The notes beneath the pieces were generated by a model. The model saw only the letters and a program-made list of their open reading frames with translations, searched no databases and was not told the origin of the DNA. A program made the translations under genes and the position numbers. A stretch of DNA of 64,000 nucleotides from Janthinobacterium lividum (GTDB lineage Bacteria; Pseudomonadota; Gammaproteobacteria; Burkholderiales; Burkholderiaceae_D): NCBI RefSeq assembly GCF_011601275.1, contig NZ_JAAOLY010000002.1:434001-498000 (forward strand), given 5' to 3'. This document shows, piece by piece, positions 26,766 to 34,375 of the stretch (the stretch's first letter is position 1; the number at the start of each line of letters is the position of its first letter).

Positions 26766-27878
26766 TTATTTTCTGAGGATGTCATTGCCTGCGCAAACCA
26801 GGCTGGCCTTGATGATTTCATCCTCGCGGTCGATCAGCAATTGATCGTCCTTGTCGATGATGAGCTTTAAGAAGTCCAGCACGTTGCGCGCATACAGGGC
26901 CGAAGCGTCGGCCGCCACCAGGGTCGCCAGGTTCGGCTCGCCCACGATGTAGACGCCGTGCTTGACCACGGTCTTGCCCAGCTCCGACAGCGGGCAATTG
27001 CCGCCCTGCTCCACGGCCAGGTCGACGATGACGGAGCCCGGTTTCATGGCTTTCACCGTCTCTTCGGAAATGAGCACGGGCGCGGCGCGGCCGGGAATCA
27101 GGGCGGTGGTGATGATGATGTCGGCCAGTTTCGCCCGTTCGTGCACGAGTTCGGCCTGGCGGCGCATCCAGTCGGCCGGCATGGCGCGCGCATAGCCGCC
27201 CGAACCCTTGGCGATCTCTTTTTCTTCATCGGTGAGGAAAGGCACGTCGAGGAACTTGGCGCCCAGCGACTCCACTTGTTCCTTGACGGGCGGGCGCACG
27301 TCGGACGCCTCGATGACGGCGCCCAGGCGCTTGGCCGTGGCGATCGCCTGCAGCCCTGCCACGCCCACGCCCATGATCAGCACGCGGGCCGCCTTGACGG
27401 TGCCGGCCGCCGTCATCAGCATCGGCATGAAGCGCTGATAGGTATTCGCGGCCACCAGCACGGCCTTGTAGCCGGCGATGTTCGCCTGCGAGGACAGCAC
27501 GTCCATCGACTGCGCGCGCGTGATGCGCGGCACGGCTTCCAGCGCGAAGGCGGACAGGCCGGCCGTGGCCATGGCGGCGATATTGTCGGCATCAAACGGA
27601 TTGAGCATGCCGATCAGCACGGTGCCGCTGGCCATCAGGGCTCGTTCACCGGCATCGGGCGCGCGCACCTTGAGCACGATGGCGCAGCCATAGGCTTCCT
27701 GGGCCGTGCCGATCTGCGCGCCGGCGGCGGCATAGGCGTCGTCGGGAATCGACGCTTGCAAGCCGGCTCCGGACTGCACGACGATCTGGTGCTTGGCTGC
27801 CAGCTTCTTGACTGTCTCGGGCGTGGCTGCCACCCGCGTTTCACCAGGCCGTGTTTCGGCCGGTATGCCTATCCTCAT
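26766..27878 (-). CDS. pntAA: NAD(P) transhydrogenase alpha subunit 1 (NAD-binding part)
   Basis: 370-residue cytoplasmic domain I that binds NAD(H). The N-terminus MRIGIPAETRPGETRVAATPETVKKL and the Rossmann segment VLIMGVGVAGLQAIATAKRLGAVIEASDVRP are shared with alanine dehydrogenase; QAELVHERAKLADIIITTALIPGRAAPVLIS follows. A GCGGAGG ribosome site precedes ATG 27878. It is the first gene of the pntAA-pntAB-pntB operon, transcribed away from nudJ. Confidence 0.96.
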   Translation of the reverse strand: MRIGIPAETRPGETRVAATPETVKKLAAKHQIVVQSGAGLQASIPDDAYAAAGAQIGTAQEAYGCAIVLKVRAPDAGERALMASGTVLIGMLNPFDADNIAAMATAGLSAFALEAVPRITRAQSMDVLSSQANIAGYKAVLVAANTYQRFMPMLMTAAGTVKAARVLIMGVGVAGLQAIATAKRLGAVIEASDVRPPVKEQVESLGAKFLDVPFLTDEEKEIAKGSGGYARAMPADWMRRQAELVHERAKLADIIITTALIPGRAAPVLISEETVKAMKPGSVIVDLAVEQGGNCPLSELGKTVVKHGVYIVGEPNLATLVAADASALYARNVLDFLKLIIDKDDQLLIDREDEIIKASLVCAGNDILRK

Positions 27879-28290
27879 GATGCCTCCGCTAATTGATAAA
27901 CTGACTAGAATCTAACACGGAAAGCAGCGCGTTAAACGTTTGTGAACCAGCAACTTTTAGTCGTACGACACTAATTTCATCAGCATCCCATGATTTGTTT
28001 CACCATGCGGCGCGGCGACCATATTGTGGGAAAGGTGTGTCAATCTCACCACAGTCGAGCACGTGTGCGCGCTTGTTTTGACCACAGGGAAAGCCTATAT
28101 TAGCGGGCGCTTCCTGCCATCTTGCTGACTAAGCCCCCATGCTAGTGCGCTCCCCGGGAAAGACGTAAGTACCTCCCACCGCTATTTGCTAAAACGTTGT
28201 CATTTATCAATATGTCCGCGCAACAAAAGGCCGGCTTCAAACCGCGCGCGCAGAACAAGATAAAATGTCGGCTCTTTCAAGGATGGAATC
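27879..28290. other. 412-bp divergent intergenic region (pntAA / nudJ)
   Basis: No gene is recognisable. The region is AT-richer than its flanks and should hold two divergent promoters. A weak candidate for nudJ is TTCAAA-17-GATAAA ending near 28264, with an AAGGATGG ribosome site before 28291. A second weak TTGTTT-17-TATATT pair lies near 28073-28101. No repeat or strong hairpin was found. Confidence 0.4.
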
Positions 28291-28770
28291 ATGCCGAGAA
28301 TCTGGAAACCCTCTGTCACCGTTGCCGCCATCGTCGAGCGCGATGGCCTGTTTTTACTGATTGAAGAAGAGACCAGCGAAGGCATCAAAATCAATCAACC
28401 GGCCGGCCACCTCGACCCGTTCGAGTCGCTGGAACAGGCGGTGATCCGCGAAACGCTGGAAGAAGCGGCCTACGATTTCATCCCCACGGCACTGGTCGGC
28501 ATGTACATGTCGCGCTATCAGTCGTTGCGCACGGGCGAGGACGTGACCTATTTGCGCTTCACCTTTTGCGGCACGGCCGGCGCCGAGCATGACCGCCCGC
28601 TGGACGAGGGCATCATCCGCACCCTGTGGATGACGCGCGACGAGCTGGCCGCGTGCCAGGAGCGCCACCGCAGCCCGCTGGTGCTGCAGTGCGTGGACGA
28701 ATACCTGGCTGGCCGGCGCGCGCCGCTGGCCCTGCTGCACACGCATGCGTCCGTTTTCAATAGCGCATAG
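28291..28770 (+). CDS. nudJ: Nudix hydrolase, NudJ-like
   Basis: 159-residue pyrophosphohydrolase. The Nudix box is GHLDPFESLEQAVIRETLEEAAYDF, matching GX5EX7REUXEEXGU except for Ala in place of the final Gly. E. coli NudJ acts on thiamine pyrophosphate intermediates and nucleoside di/triphosphates; the same nudJ-mnmA order is found there, and mnmA follows here after 42 bp. Ribosome site AAGGATGG precedes ATG. The in vivo substrate is uncertain. Confidence 0.88.
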   Translation: MPRIWKPSVTVAAIVERDGLFLLIEEETSEGIKINQPAGHLDPFESLEQAVIRETLEEAAYDFIPTALVGMYMSRYQSLRTGEDVTYLRFTFCGTAGAEHDRPLDEGIIRTLWMTRDELAACQERHRSPLVLQCVDEYLAGRRAPLALLHTHASVFNSA

Positions 28771-28812
28771 CAATACGCATTGCCATATTATTAAAGTACA
28801 CTGGAAAGCAAG

Positions 28813-29934
28813 ATGAGCAAGAAGAAAGTCGTTATCGGCATGTCCGGCGGGGTCGATTCCTCGGTCGCGGCATGGATGCTGAAGGAACAAGGCTATGAAG
28901 TCATCGGCCTGTTCATGAAAAACTGGGAAGATGACGACGATTCGGAATACTGCTCCACGCGCCAGGACTGGATCGACGCGGCCAGCGTGGCCGACGTCAT
29001 CGGCGTCGACATCGAAGCCGTCAATTTCGCCTCGGAATACAAGGACCGCGTGTTCGCCGATTTTCTGCGCGAATACCAGGCCGGCCGCACGCCGAATCCG
29101 GACGTGCTGTGCAACGCCGAAATCAAGTTCAAGGCCTTCCTCGACCACGCCATGACCCTGGGCGCCGACCTGATCGCCACCGGCCACTACGCGCGCGTGC
29201 GCCAGGCACCCACCGATGCGGGCCGCTATGAACTGCTGAAAGCCGTCGACGCCAGCAAGGATCAAAGCTATTTCCTGCACCGATTGAACCAGGCGCAGTT
29301 GTCCAAGACTTTGTTCCCCTTGGGTGAAATCCCGAAAACGGAAGTGCGCAAGATCGCCGAAAAACTGGCGCTGCCGAACGCGCAAAAGAAGGATTCGACG
29401 GGCATCTGTTTTATCGGCGAGCGCCCGTTCCGCGAATTCTTGAATCGCTACCTGTCGTACAAGCCGGGGCCGATGAAAACGGCCGATGGCAAGACCGTGG
29501 GCGAACACGTGGGACTAAGTTTTTATACCCTGGGCCAGCGCAAGGGCATCGGCATCGGCGGCGTGAAGTCGTACCAGAACGCGGACGGCAGCAGCGACGC
29601 CTGGTATGTGGCGCGCAAGGATATCGCCAACAACACACTGTGGGTGGTGCAGGGCCATGACCACCCGTGGCTGCTGTCGCCCGCCTTGAGCGCCGACCAG
29701 GCCAGCTGGGTCGCGGGTGTGGCGCCGCAGGCGGGCGCCTTGAGCGCCAAGACGCGCTACCGCCAGGCGGACGTGGCTTGCCAGCTGCTGCCGGACGGGA
29801 ATGAACACTTCGGCCTGGCCTTCGACCAGGCGCAATGGGCCGTCACGCCGGGCCAATCGGCCGTGCTGTACGACGGCGACGTGTGCCTCGGCGGCGGCAT
29901 CATCGCCAGCGCGACGGGCCTGGCTGGCGTCTAA
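28813..29934 (+). CDS. mnmA: tRNA-specific 2-thiouridylase
   Basis: ATP-dependent enzyme that puts the sulfur on U34 of tRNA Lys, Glu and Gln. The PP-loop SGGVDSS is at 11-17; the two catalytic cysteines are Cys100 ([12 protein letters not shown]) and Cys199 (STGICFIG). The C-terminal beta domain is complete (373 residues). The TAA stop overlaps the stop of the convergent receiver-domain gene within the four bases CTAA (29931-29934). Confidence 0.97.
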   Translation: MSKKKVVIGMSGGVDSSVAAWMLKEQGYEVIGLFMKNWEDDDDSEYCSTRQDWIDAASVADVIGVDIEAVNFASEYKDRVFADFLREYQAGRTPNPDVLCNAEIKFKAFLDHAMTLGADLIATGHYARVRQAPTDAGRYELLKAVDASKDQSYFLHRLNQAQLSKTLFPLGEIPKTEVRKIAEKLALPNAQKKDSTGICFIGERPFREFLNRYLSYKPGPMKTADGKTVGEHVGLSFYTLGQRKGIGIGGVKSYQNADGSSDAWYVARKDIANNTLWVVQGHDHPWLLSPALSADQASWVAGVAPQAGALSAKTRYRQADVACQLLPDGNEHFGLAFDQAQWAVTPGQSAVLYDGDVCLGGGIIASATGLAGV

Positions 29935-30341
29935 CTGTTGCCTTGCGCGGCGGCAAGCGCTTGCTGCTGCTTGCGCACCATGGCGATCACCGTATTGCGC
30001 ACGGTTTTCAGGACCGTGTCGGCCATGAACGGTTTCACGATAAAGCCCGACACGCCCATGGCGAGGGCTGCCTGCAGCGAGGCGGCGTCGATGCCGCCCG
30101 AGACCATGAAAATGAGCGTCTTCGGATACTGGGCGCGGATGGTCTGCACCACATTCGTCCCGTCTTCCACCTGCTCGCGCGCGATGCAGACAAAATGCGG
30201 GTGGTGCTTGACCAGCAGCGCCAGCCCCAGCGCGCTCGTATGCGTCTGCCCGCAGACATCGTAGCCGCCATCGGTCAGGACCGTGTTCAGCAGGCCGCGC
30301 GCCACGGCGCTGCTATCGATCAGGACTGTCTTTAACATCAT
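29931..30341 (-). CDS. Degenerate CheY-like receiver protein
   Basis: 136-residue stand-alone receiver fold. The acidic pair is reduced to LIDSS (Asp9 only), and the beta-3 strand reads HFVCIAREQ, so the position of the phosphoacceptor Asp appears to be Ala54 or a neighbour without Asp. The switch Ser (MVSGG, Ser81) and the Lys of the VKPF loop (Lys103) are kept. It therefore looks like a pseudo-receiver that cannot be phosphorylated normally. It lies 37 bp after the exonuclease gene on the same strand, with ribosome site GGGAAG, and shares its stop with mnmA. Partner and output are unknown; there is no DNA-binding domain. Confidence 0.78.
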   Translation of the reverse strand: MMLKTVLIDSSAVARGLLNTVLTDGGYDVCGQTHTSALGLALLVKHHPHFVCIAREQVEDGTNVVQTIRAQYPKTLIFMVSGGIDAASLQAALAMGVSGFIVKPFMADTVLKTVRNTVIAMVRKQQQALAAAQGNS

Positions 30342-30378
30342 GATTTACTTCCCTTGCTTGATTGTTCTTGCCTGGCGC

Positions 30379-31152
30379 TTACTTTTCCCACGCCAGCTTG
30401 TTCCAGGTCACGCCCAACGTGACATCCGTTTTCAGCGCAACTAACTTTCTTGAAAGATACAGTATTTCGCGCTCTTTTCGCAGGCTTTCGCCCAGCGCAC
30501 CGGGCAAAATTCCCGCGCCGGCCATCACGGCGTCGATATTGCCGTAGGCGCGCAACAGTTTCGCGCCCGTCTTCAGGCCGATCTTCGACACGCCGGGGAT
30601 GCTGTCGGTGACGTCGCCCATCAGCGCCAGCAGGTCGGGCAGCAGTTCCGGCGGCACGCCGAACTTTTTCTCGACCCAGGCGTGGTCGTGCCAGATGCCC
30701 TTGAAGTGGTCCCATACCAGCGCGCCGTGGGCGATCAAGCCATGCAAATCCTTGTCGGTGGTGGCGATGACGGCCGCGCCGCGCCCCTCGTGCAGCCAGC
30801 GCATGACGGCCGTGCCGATCACGTCGTCGGCCTCGACCTCGGGAATGCTGACCACGTGCATGCCGAAGCTGGCCAACGTGGCATAGAAGCCCGGCAAGGC
30901 ATCGCGCAGCACCTGCGGCATCGGCTGGCGACCCTCGCGGTAACCGGCATACAGGGCGTGGCGCCAGGTGGGGCCGCCAAAGTCGAAGGCCGGCAGGATG
31001 TGCGTCGGCTCGTGGTCGTTGATGAGGGTGCGGAACGACGACAGCGCATGGCGCAGCGCGATCTCCGCCTTCAGGTCGGAATCGGGTTCAGGACTGGCTT
31101 CGTAGACGCGGCGTACGATATTCAAGCCGTCGATAGCGAGGAGTCTGGCCAT
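30379..31152 (-). CDS. 5'-3' exonuclease / flap endonuclease domain protein
   Basis: 257-residue protein like the 5' nuclease domain of DNA polymerase I or ExoIX (Xni). The acidic metal-site motifs are LLAIDGLNIVRRVYE, EVEADDVIGTAV and ATTDKDLHGLI, followed by the helix-3-turn-helix MGDVTDSIPGVSKIGLKTGAKLL. No polymerase domain is attached. By family it removes 5' flaps in DNA repair or replication. It lies upstream of a receiver-like gene and is separated from the GST gene by a 120-nt folded repeat. Confidence 0.87.
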   Translation of the reverse strand: MARLLAIDGLNIVRRVYEASPEPDSDLKAEIALRHALSSFRTLINDHEPTHILPAFDFGGPTWRHALYAGYREGRQPMPQVLRDALPGFYATLASFGMHVVSIPEVEADDVIGTAVMRWLHEGRGAAVIATTDKDLHGLIAHGALVWDHFKGIWHDHAWVEKKFGVPPELLPDLLALMGDVTDSIPGVSKIGLKTGAKLLRAYGNIDAVMAGAGILPGALGESLRKEREILYLSRKLVALKTDVTLGVTWNKLAWEK

Positions 31153-31247
31153 GCGGTAAATGGATACTGGTTGAATTGATCATTTTACCGTATGGAGCAA
31201 GCCCTATTCCCCGCGAATTCCGCTTGGCAGGTTGTACGCGGCGTAAC

Positions 31248-31367
31248 AACGCCTAACAAAACCGTAGCGAGCGGAAGTGAATTGTGGCTAAGAAGCGCAA
31301 CCGTACTCAAGTACGGTGAGCATCGCAGGCCGCAAGTCGCGACGCGCAGTAGGTTTGGTTAGGCGTT
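31248..31367 (-). repeat. 120-nt stem-loop element, copy B (gst-exonuclease gap)
   Basis: Read on the minus strand it begins one base after the GST stop (31369-31371). Arms AACGCCTAAC (31248-31257) and GTTAGGCGTT (31358-31367) are perfect complements; after one mismatch AAACC pairs with GGTTT, and the centre forms ACCGTACT-TG-AGTACGGT. The interior matches copy A (20460-20579) closely in the same orientation relative to the upstream gene, while the basal stem sequence is different. Confidence 0.85.
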
Positions 31368-31368
31368 C

Positions 31369-32040
31369 TCATTTGGCGAAATCGTAGGGCCCGCCTTTTT
31401 CCAGGGCGCGCTGGTACGCCGGCCGCGCATGAATGCGCTGCAGGAACGCCGTCAGCTTCGGCTGGCGCTCGTCGAGTCCGCCGCGCATGGCGGCCGCTTC
31501 CAGCGGAAAGCTCATCTGGATGTCCGCCGCCGTGAATTCATTGCCGGCAAACCATTTGCTGTTCTCCAGTTCCGCTTCCATATAGGCCAGCTGGCTGTTG
31601 ATATTGGGCAGGATAAAGCTGCTCTTGACCTTGCTGGCGATGCCGCGCGCAATCGGTTTGACGAAAAACGGCATCGGCGACGATTCGACCTTGTCGAACA
31701 CCAGCTTCATCAGCAGCGGCGGCATGGCCGAGCCTTCCGCGAAATGCAGCCAGTAGGTCCAGCGCAGCTTCTCCGGCGTACCCGCCGCCGGGATCAAGCG
31801 GCCATTGCCGTAACGCTCGACCAGGTACTCGATGATGGCGCCCGATTCGGCGATGGTGTTGGCGCCATCCGTGATCACGGGCGACTTGCCCAGCGGATGG
31901 ACGGCCTTCAGCGAGGCGGGCGCCAGCATGGTTTTCGGGTCGCGCTGGTAGCGCTTGACCTCGTAGTCGAGGCCCAGTTCCTCGAGCAGCCAGAGTACGC
32001 GCTGCGAGCGCGAATTGTTCAGATGGTGGACGACGATCAT
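31369..32040 (-). CDS. Glutathione S-transferase family protein
   Basis: 223 residues: an N-terminal thioredoxin-fold domain (MIVVHHLNNSRSQRVLWLLEELGLDYEVKRYQRDP...HPLGKSPVITDGANTIAESGAIIEYL, with the cis-Pro and ESGAI glutathione-binding elements) and a C-terminal helical domain ending AYQRALEKGGPYDFAK. ATG 32040 follows GGGAAA and begins at the first beta strand, although the frame is open much further. The substrate is unknown. Its stop is followed by repeat copy B. Confidence 0.88.
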   Translation of the reverse strand: MIVVHHLNNSRSQRVLWLLEELGLDYEVKRYQRDPKTMLAPASLKAVHPLGKSPVITDGANTIAESGAIIEYLVERYGNGRLIPAAGTPEKLRWTYWLHFAEGSAMPPLLMKLVFDKVESSPMPFFVKPIARGIASKVKSSFILPNINSQLAYMEAELENSKWFAGNEFTAADIQMSFPLEAAAMRGGLDERQPKLTAFLQRIHARPAYQRALEKGGPYDFAK

Positions 32041-32205
32041 GGTTTTCCCGTTAGGCGATGGTTGAGTTCCAGTATAGCCGGGACGGCCGGATCGGGGCGG
32101 CGCAAGGGAATCGGCAAAAATAATTGCGAAAAACAGTATTTTCAATTGATAACTTTTCAGTATTCCCTTATCTTGTTTTGTTTCCAATAAGTAAGGAAAC
32201 CCCCT

Positions 32206-33258
32206 GTGGATTTCGACACCAACAACACCACGCCCCAGCGCGAAGCCATTACCTTCAGCGCCACGGGCAGCGAATACTTCCGTATCTGGATCGTCAACCT
32301 GCTGCTGAGCATCGTCACCCTGGGCATTTATTCCGCCTGGGCCAAGGTGCGCCGCAACCGCTATTTCTATTCCAGCACCCACCTGGCTGGCAGCAGCTTC
32401 GAATACCACGGCAATGCCGTCGCCATCCTGAAGGGCCGCATCGCGGCCGTCGTGCTGATCGGCGGCTACAACATCGCCTTCCAGGTCTCGCCCATCGTCG
32501 GCCTCGTCATGCTCGTGCTGATGATGGCCGTGCTGCCATGGCTGGTCTGGAAAAGCCTGCAATTCAAGCTGTACAACACCAGCTACCGCGGCATCCGCTT
32601 CGGCTTTGACGGCAGCGCCAAGCAAGCCTACAAATACTTCCTGTGGCTGCCCATCCTGAACACCTTCACGGCTGGCCTGATGACGCCATTCCTGCACCAG
32701 CGCCTGAAGCGCTTCCAGCACACGCAAAGCCGCTTCGGCAGCAGCAACTTCAGCTTCGACGCCAGCGTCGGCAGCTTCTACAAAACCTATTTGCTGTTCT
32801 TCGCCCTGCTGCTGGCCGGTTTCCTCGTCCTGATCTTTGTCGTCTTTGCCAGCGTCTTCGCCACCTTTGCCACCGATGCCAACGATGTCACCAAGGCCGG
32901 CAGCATCTTCGGCGCCGTGGCCGCCCTGTATGCCTGGGCCTTTATCGTGCTGCCGCTGTTCCTGACCATGATCCAGAACCTGATCTGGAACCACACGCGC
33001 CTGCAGCAGCACCAGTTCCAGTCGCAGCTGACCTGGGGCCGCACCACCTTCATCATGCTGACCAACCTGCTGGGTATTGTCGTCACCCTGGGCCTGTTTT
33101 CGCCATTCGCCCACGTGCGCTGGCTGAAGTACCGCCTGGAAGCGACCTCGATGCTGGTGCACGGCAACCTGGATGCCTTTGTCGCCGCCACCGGAGAGCA
33201 AGTGTCTGCCACGGGCGAAGGCATGGTCGACCTGCTGGACTTCGACCTGTCGCTGTAG
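32206..33258 (+). CDS. DUF898 (YjgN-type) multi-pass membrane protein
   Basis: 350 residues with about six to eight hydrophobic segments. The DUF898 hallmark is seen twice: EYFRIWIVNLLLSIVTLGIYSAWAKVRRNRYF near the N-terminus and LLGIVVTLGLFSPFAHVRWLKYRLE near the C-terminus. The start codon is GTG with a GGAA ribosome site 9 nt upstream. It is immediately followed (1 base) by an M48 peptidase gene, so the two are probably cotranslated. No molecular function is established for the family. Confidence 0.86.
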   Translation: MDFDTNNTTPQREAITFSATGSEYFRIWIVNLLLSIVTLGIYSAWAKVRRNRYFYSSTHLAGSSFEYHGNAVAILKGRIAAVVLIGGYNIAFQVSPIVGLVMLVLMMAVLPWLVWKSLQFKLYNTSYRGIRFGFDGSAKQAYKYFLWLPILNTFTAGLMTPFLHQRLKRFQHTQSRFGSSNFSFDASVGSFYKTYLLFFALLLAGFLVLIFVVFASVFATFATDANDVTKAGSIFGAVAALYAWAFIVLPLFLTMIQNLIWNHTRLQQHQFQSQLTWGRTTFIMLTNLLGIVVTLGLFSPFAHVRWLKYRLEATSMLVHGNLDAFVAATGEQVSATGEGMVDLLDFDLSL

Positions 33259-33259
33259 C

Positions 33260-34273
33260 ATGACGCTCGACCATCAAGCGCCGGGCGCGGCTCCCGTGCC
33301 CGCGCGCTATTTCGACGGCCAGACCTCGCGCCTGTACCACGTCACGCTCAGCGTGCGCGATGGCATGGCCGTGCTGGCCGGCGACATCGAACGCAGCTGC
33401 CCGCTGGGCGAGCTGCACGTGTCCGAACGCAGCAGCCACGCCGTGCGCAAGGTCAGTTTTACTGATGGCGCCTACCTGGAAATCGCCGACCAGGCGGCCT
33501 TCAACAGCCTGCTGCACGACACGGGCCACCGCGACGGCTGGGTGGTGCGGCTGCAGCAAAGCTGGCGCGGCGCCCTGCTGGCCACGGTCGCCACCGTGCT
33601 GGCCCTGTGGCTCAGCTATCAGTACCTGCTGCCGGTGGTGGCGAAGGGCGTCGCGTATGCGATTCCCCAGTCCGTCGAGCGCCAGCTGGGCCAGGGCGTG
33701 CTCGATTTCCTCGACGAGCACGTGTTTGAGGCAAGCAAGCTCGCTGACGCGCGCCAGCAAGCCTTGCGCGCCCGGTTCGCGCGCCTGGCCACGCCCGGCG
33801 ACAGCACGCCCGAGCACCGCATCGTTTTCCGCAAGAGCAAGATCGGTCCGAACGCGTTCGCCCTGCCGTCGGGCGACATCGTGCTGACCGATGAAATGGT
33901 GGCACTGATGCCGGACGACGACGCCATCATGGGCGTGCTGGCCCATGAACTGGGCCATTTGCAGCAGCGCCACCTGACGCGCCGCCTGATCCAGACTTCA
34001 GCCGTGGGCGCCGGCGCGGCGCTGCTGTTCGGCGACGTGTCGACCGTGGTGGCGACCCTGCCGCCGCTGCTGCTGGACTTGAAGTATTCGCGCGACGTCG
34101 AGCGCGAAGCGGACGACTATGCCATTGCCATGCTGCGCCAGAACGGCATCGCGCTGGAACACCTGGCGCAAGTATTTGTCGCCTTGGGCAAGCTGGACCA
34201 GGGCACGCCCTACCTGTCGAGCCATCCGGCCAGCACTGAACGCATCGAACGCATCAGAGCGGCACAACGCTAA
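33260..34273 (+). CDS. M48-family metalloprotease, membrane anchored
   Basis: 337 residues. The N-terminal segment (ARYFDGQTSRLYHVTLSVRDGMAVLAGD) is a small beta domain typical of this subgroup; one membrane helix lies around residue 100 (GALLATVATVLALWLSYQYLL); the peptidase domain has the zinc motif HELGH (VLAHELGHLQQRH) and downstream EREADDYA with the third ligand Glu. It relates to the HtpX/BepA/Oma1 class of membrane or periplasmic quality-control peptidases. It starts 1 base after the DUF898 stop without its own strong ribosome site, implying translational coupling and a shared job. Confidence 0.87.
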   Translation: MTLDHQAPGAAPVPARYFDGQTSRLYHVTLSVRDGMAVLAGDIERSCPLGELHVSERSSHAVRKVSFTDGAYLEIADQAAFNSLLHDTGHRDGWVVRLQQSWRGALLATVATVLALWLSYQYLLPVVAKGVAYAIPQSVERQLGQGVLDFLDEHVFEASKLADARQQALRARFARLATPGDSTPEHRIVFRKSKIGPNAFALPSGDIVLTDEMVALMPDDDAIMGVLAHELGHLQQRHLTRRLIQTSAVGAGAALLFGDVSTVVATLPPLLLDLKYSRDVEREADDYAIAMLRQNGIALEHLAQVFVALGKLDQGTPYLSSHPASTERIERIRAAQR

Positions 34274-34375
34274 TCCTCACGCGGCGTCCGCCGGGTGCCG
34301 CGTTCTTTCCCTCCAGCACGTTCCGCGAATCGAAGGTAGACTCAGCTGTATCAGTCTGACTTCACCGGAGTGCCC

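Noticed and set aside
29931..30341. A normal CheY or response regulator.
   Set aside because: The phosphoacceptor Asp cannot be found in the beta-3 position and one of the acidic pair is missing.
31248..31367. Integron attC site.
   Set aside because: The ends fit RYYYAAC/GTTRRRY, but the sister copy at 20460-20579 does not, the interior is conserved instead of the ends, there is no integrase and the flanking genes are ordinary chromosomal genes.
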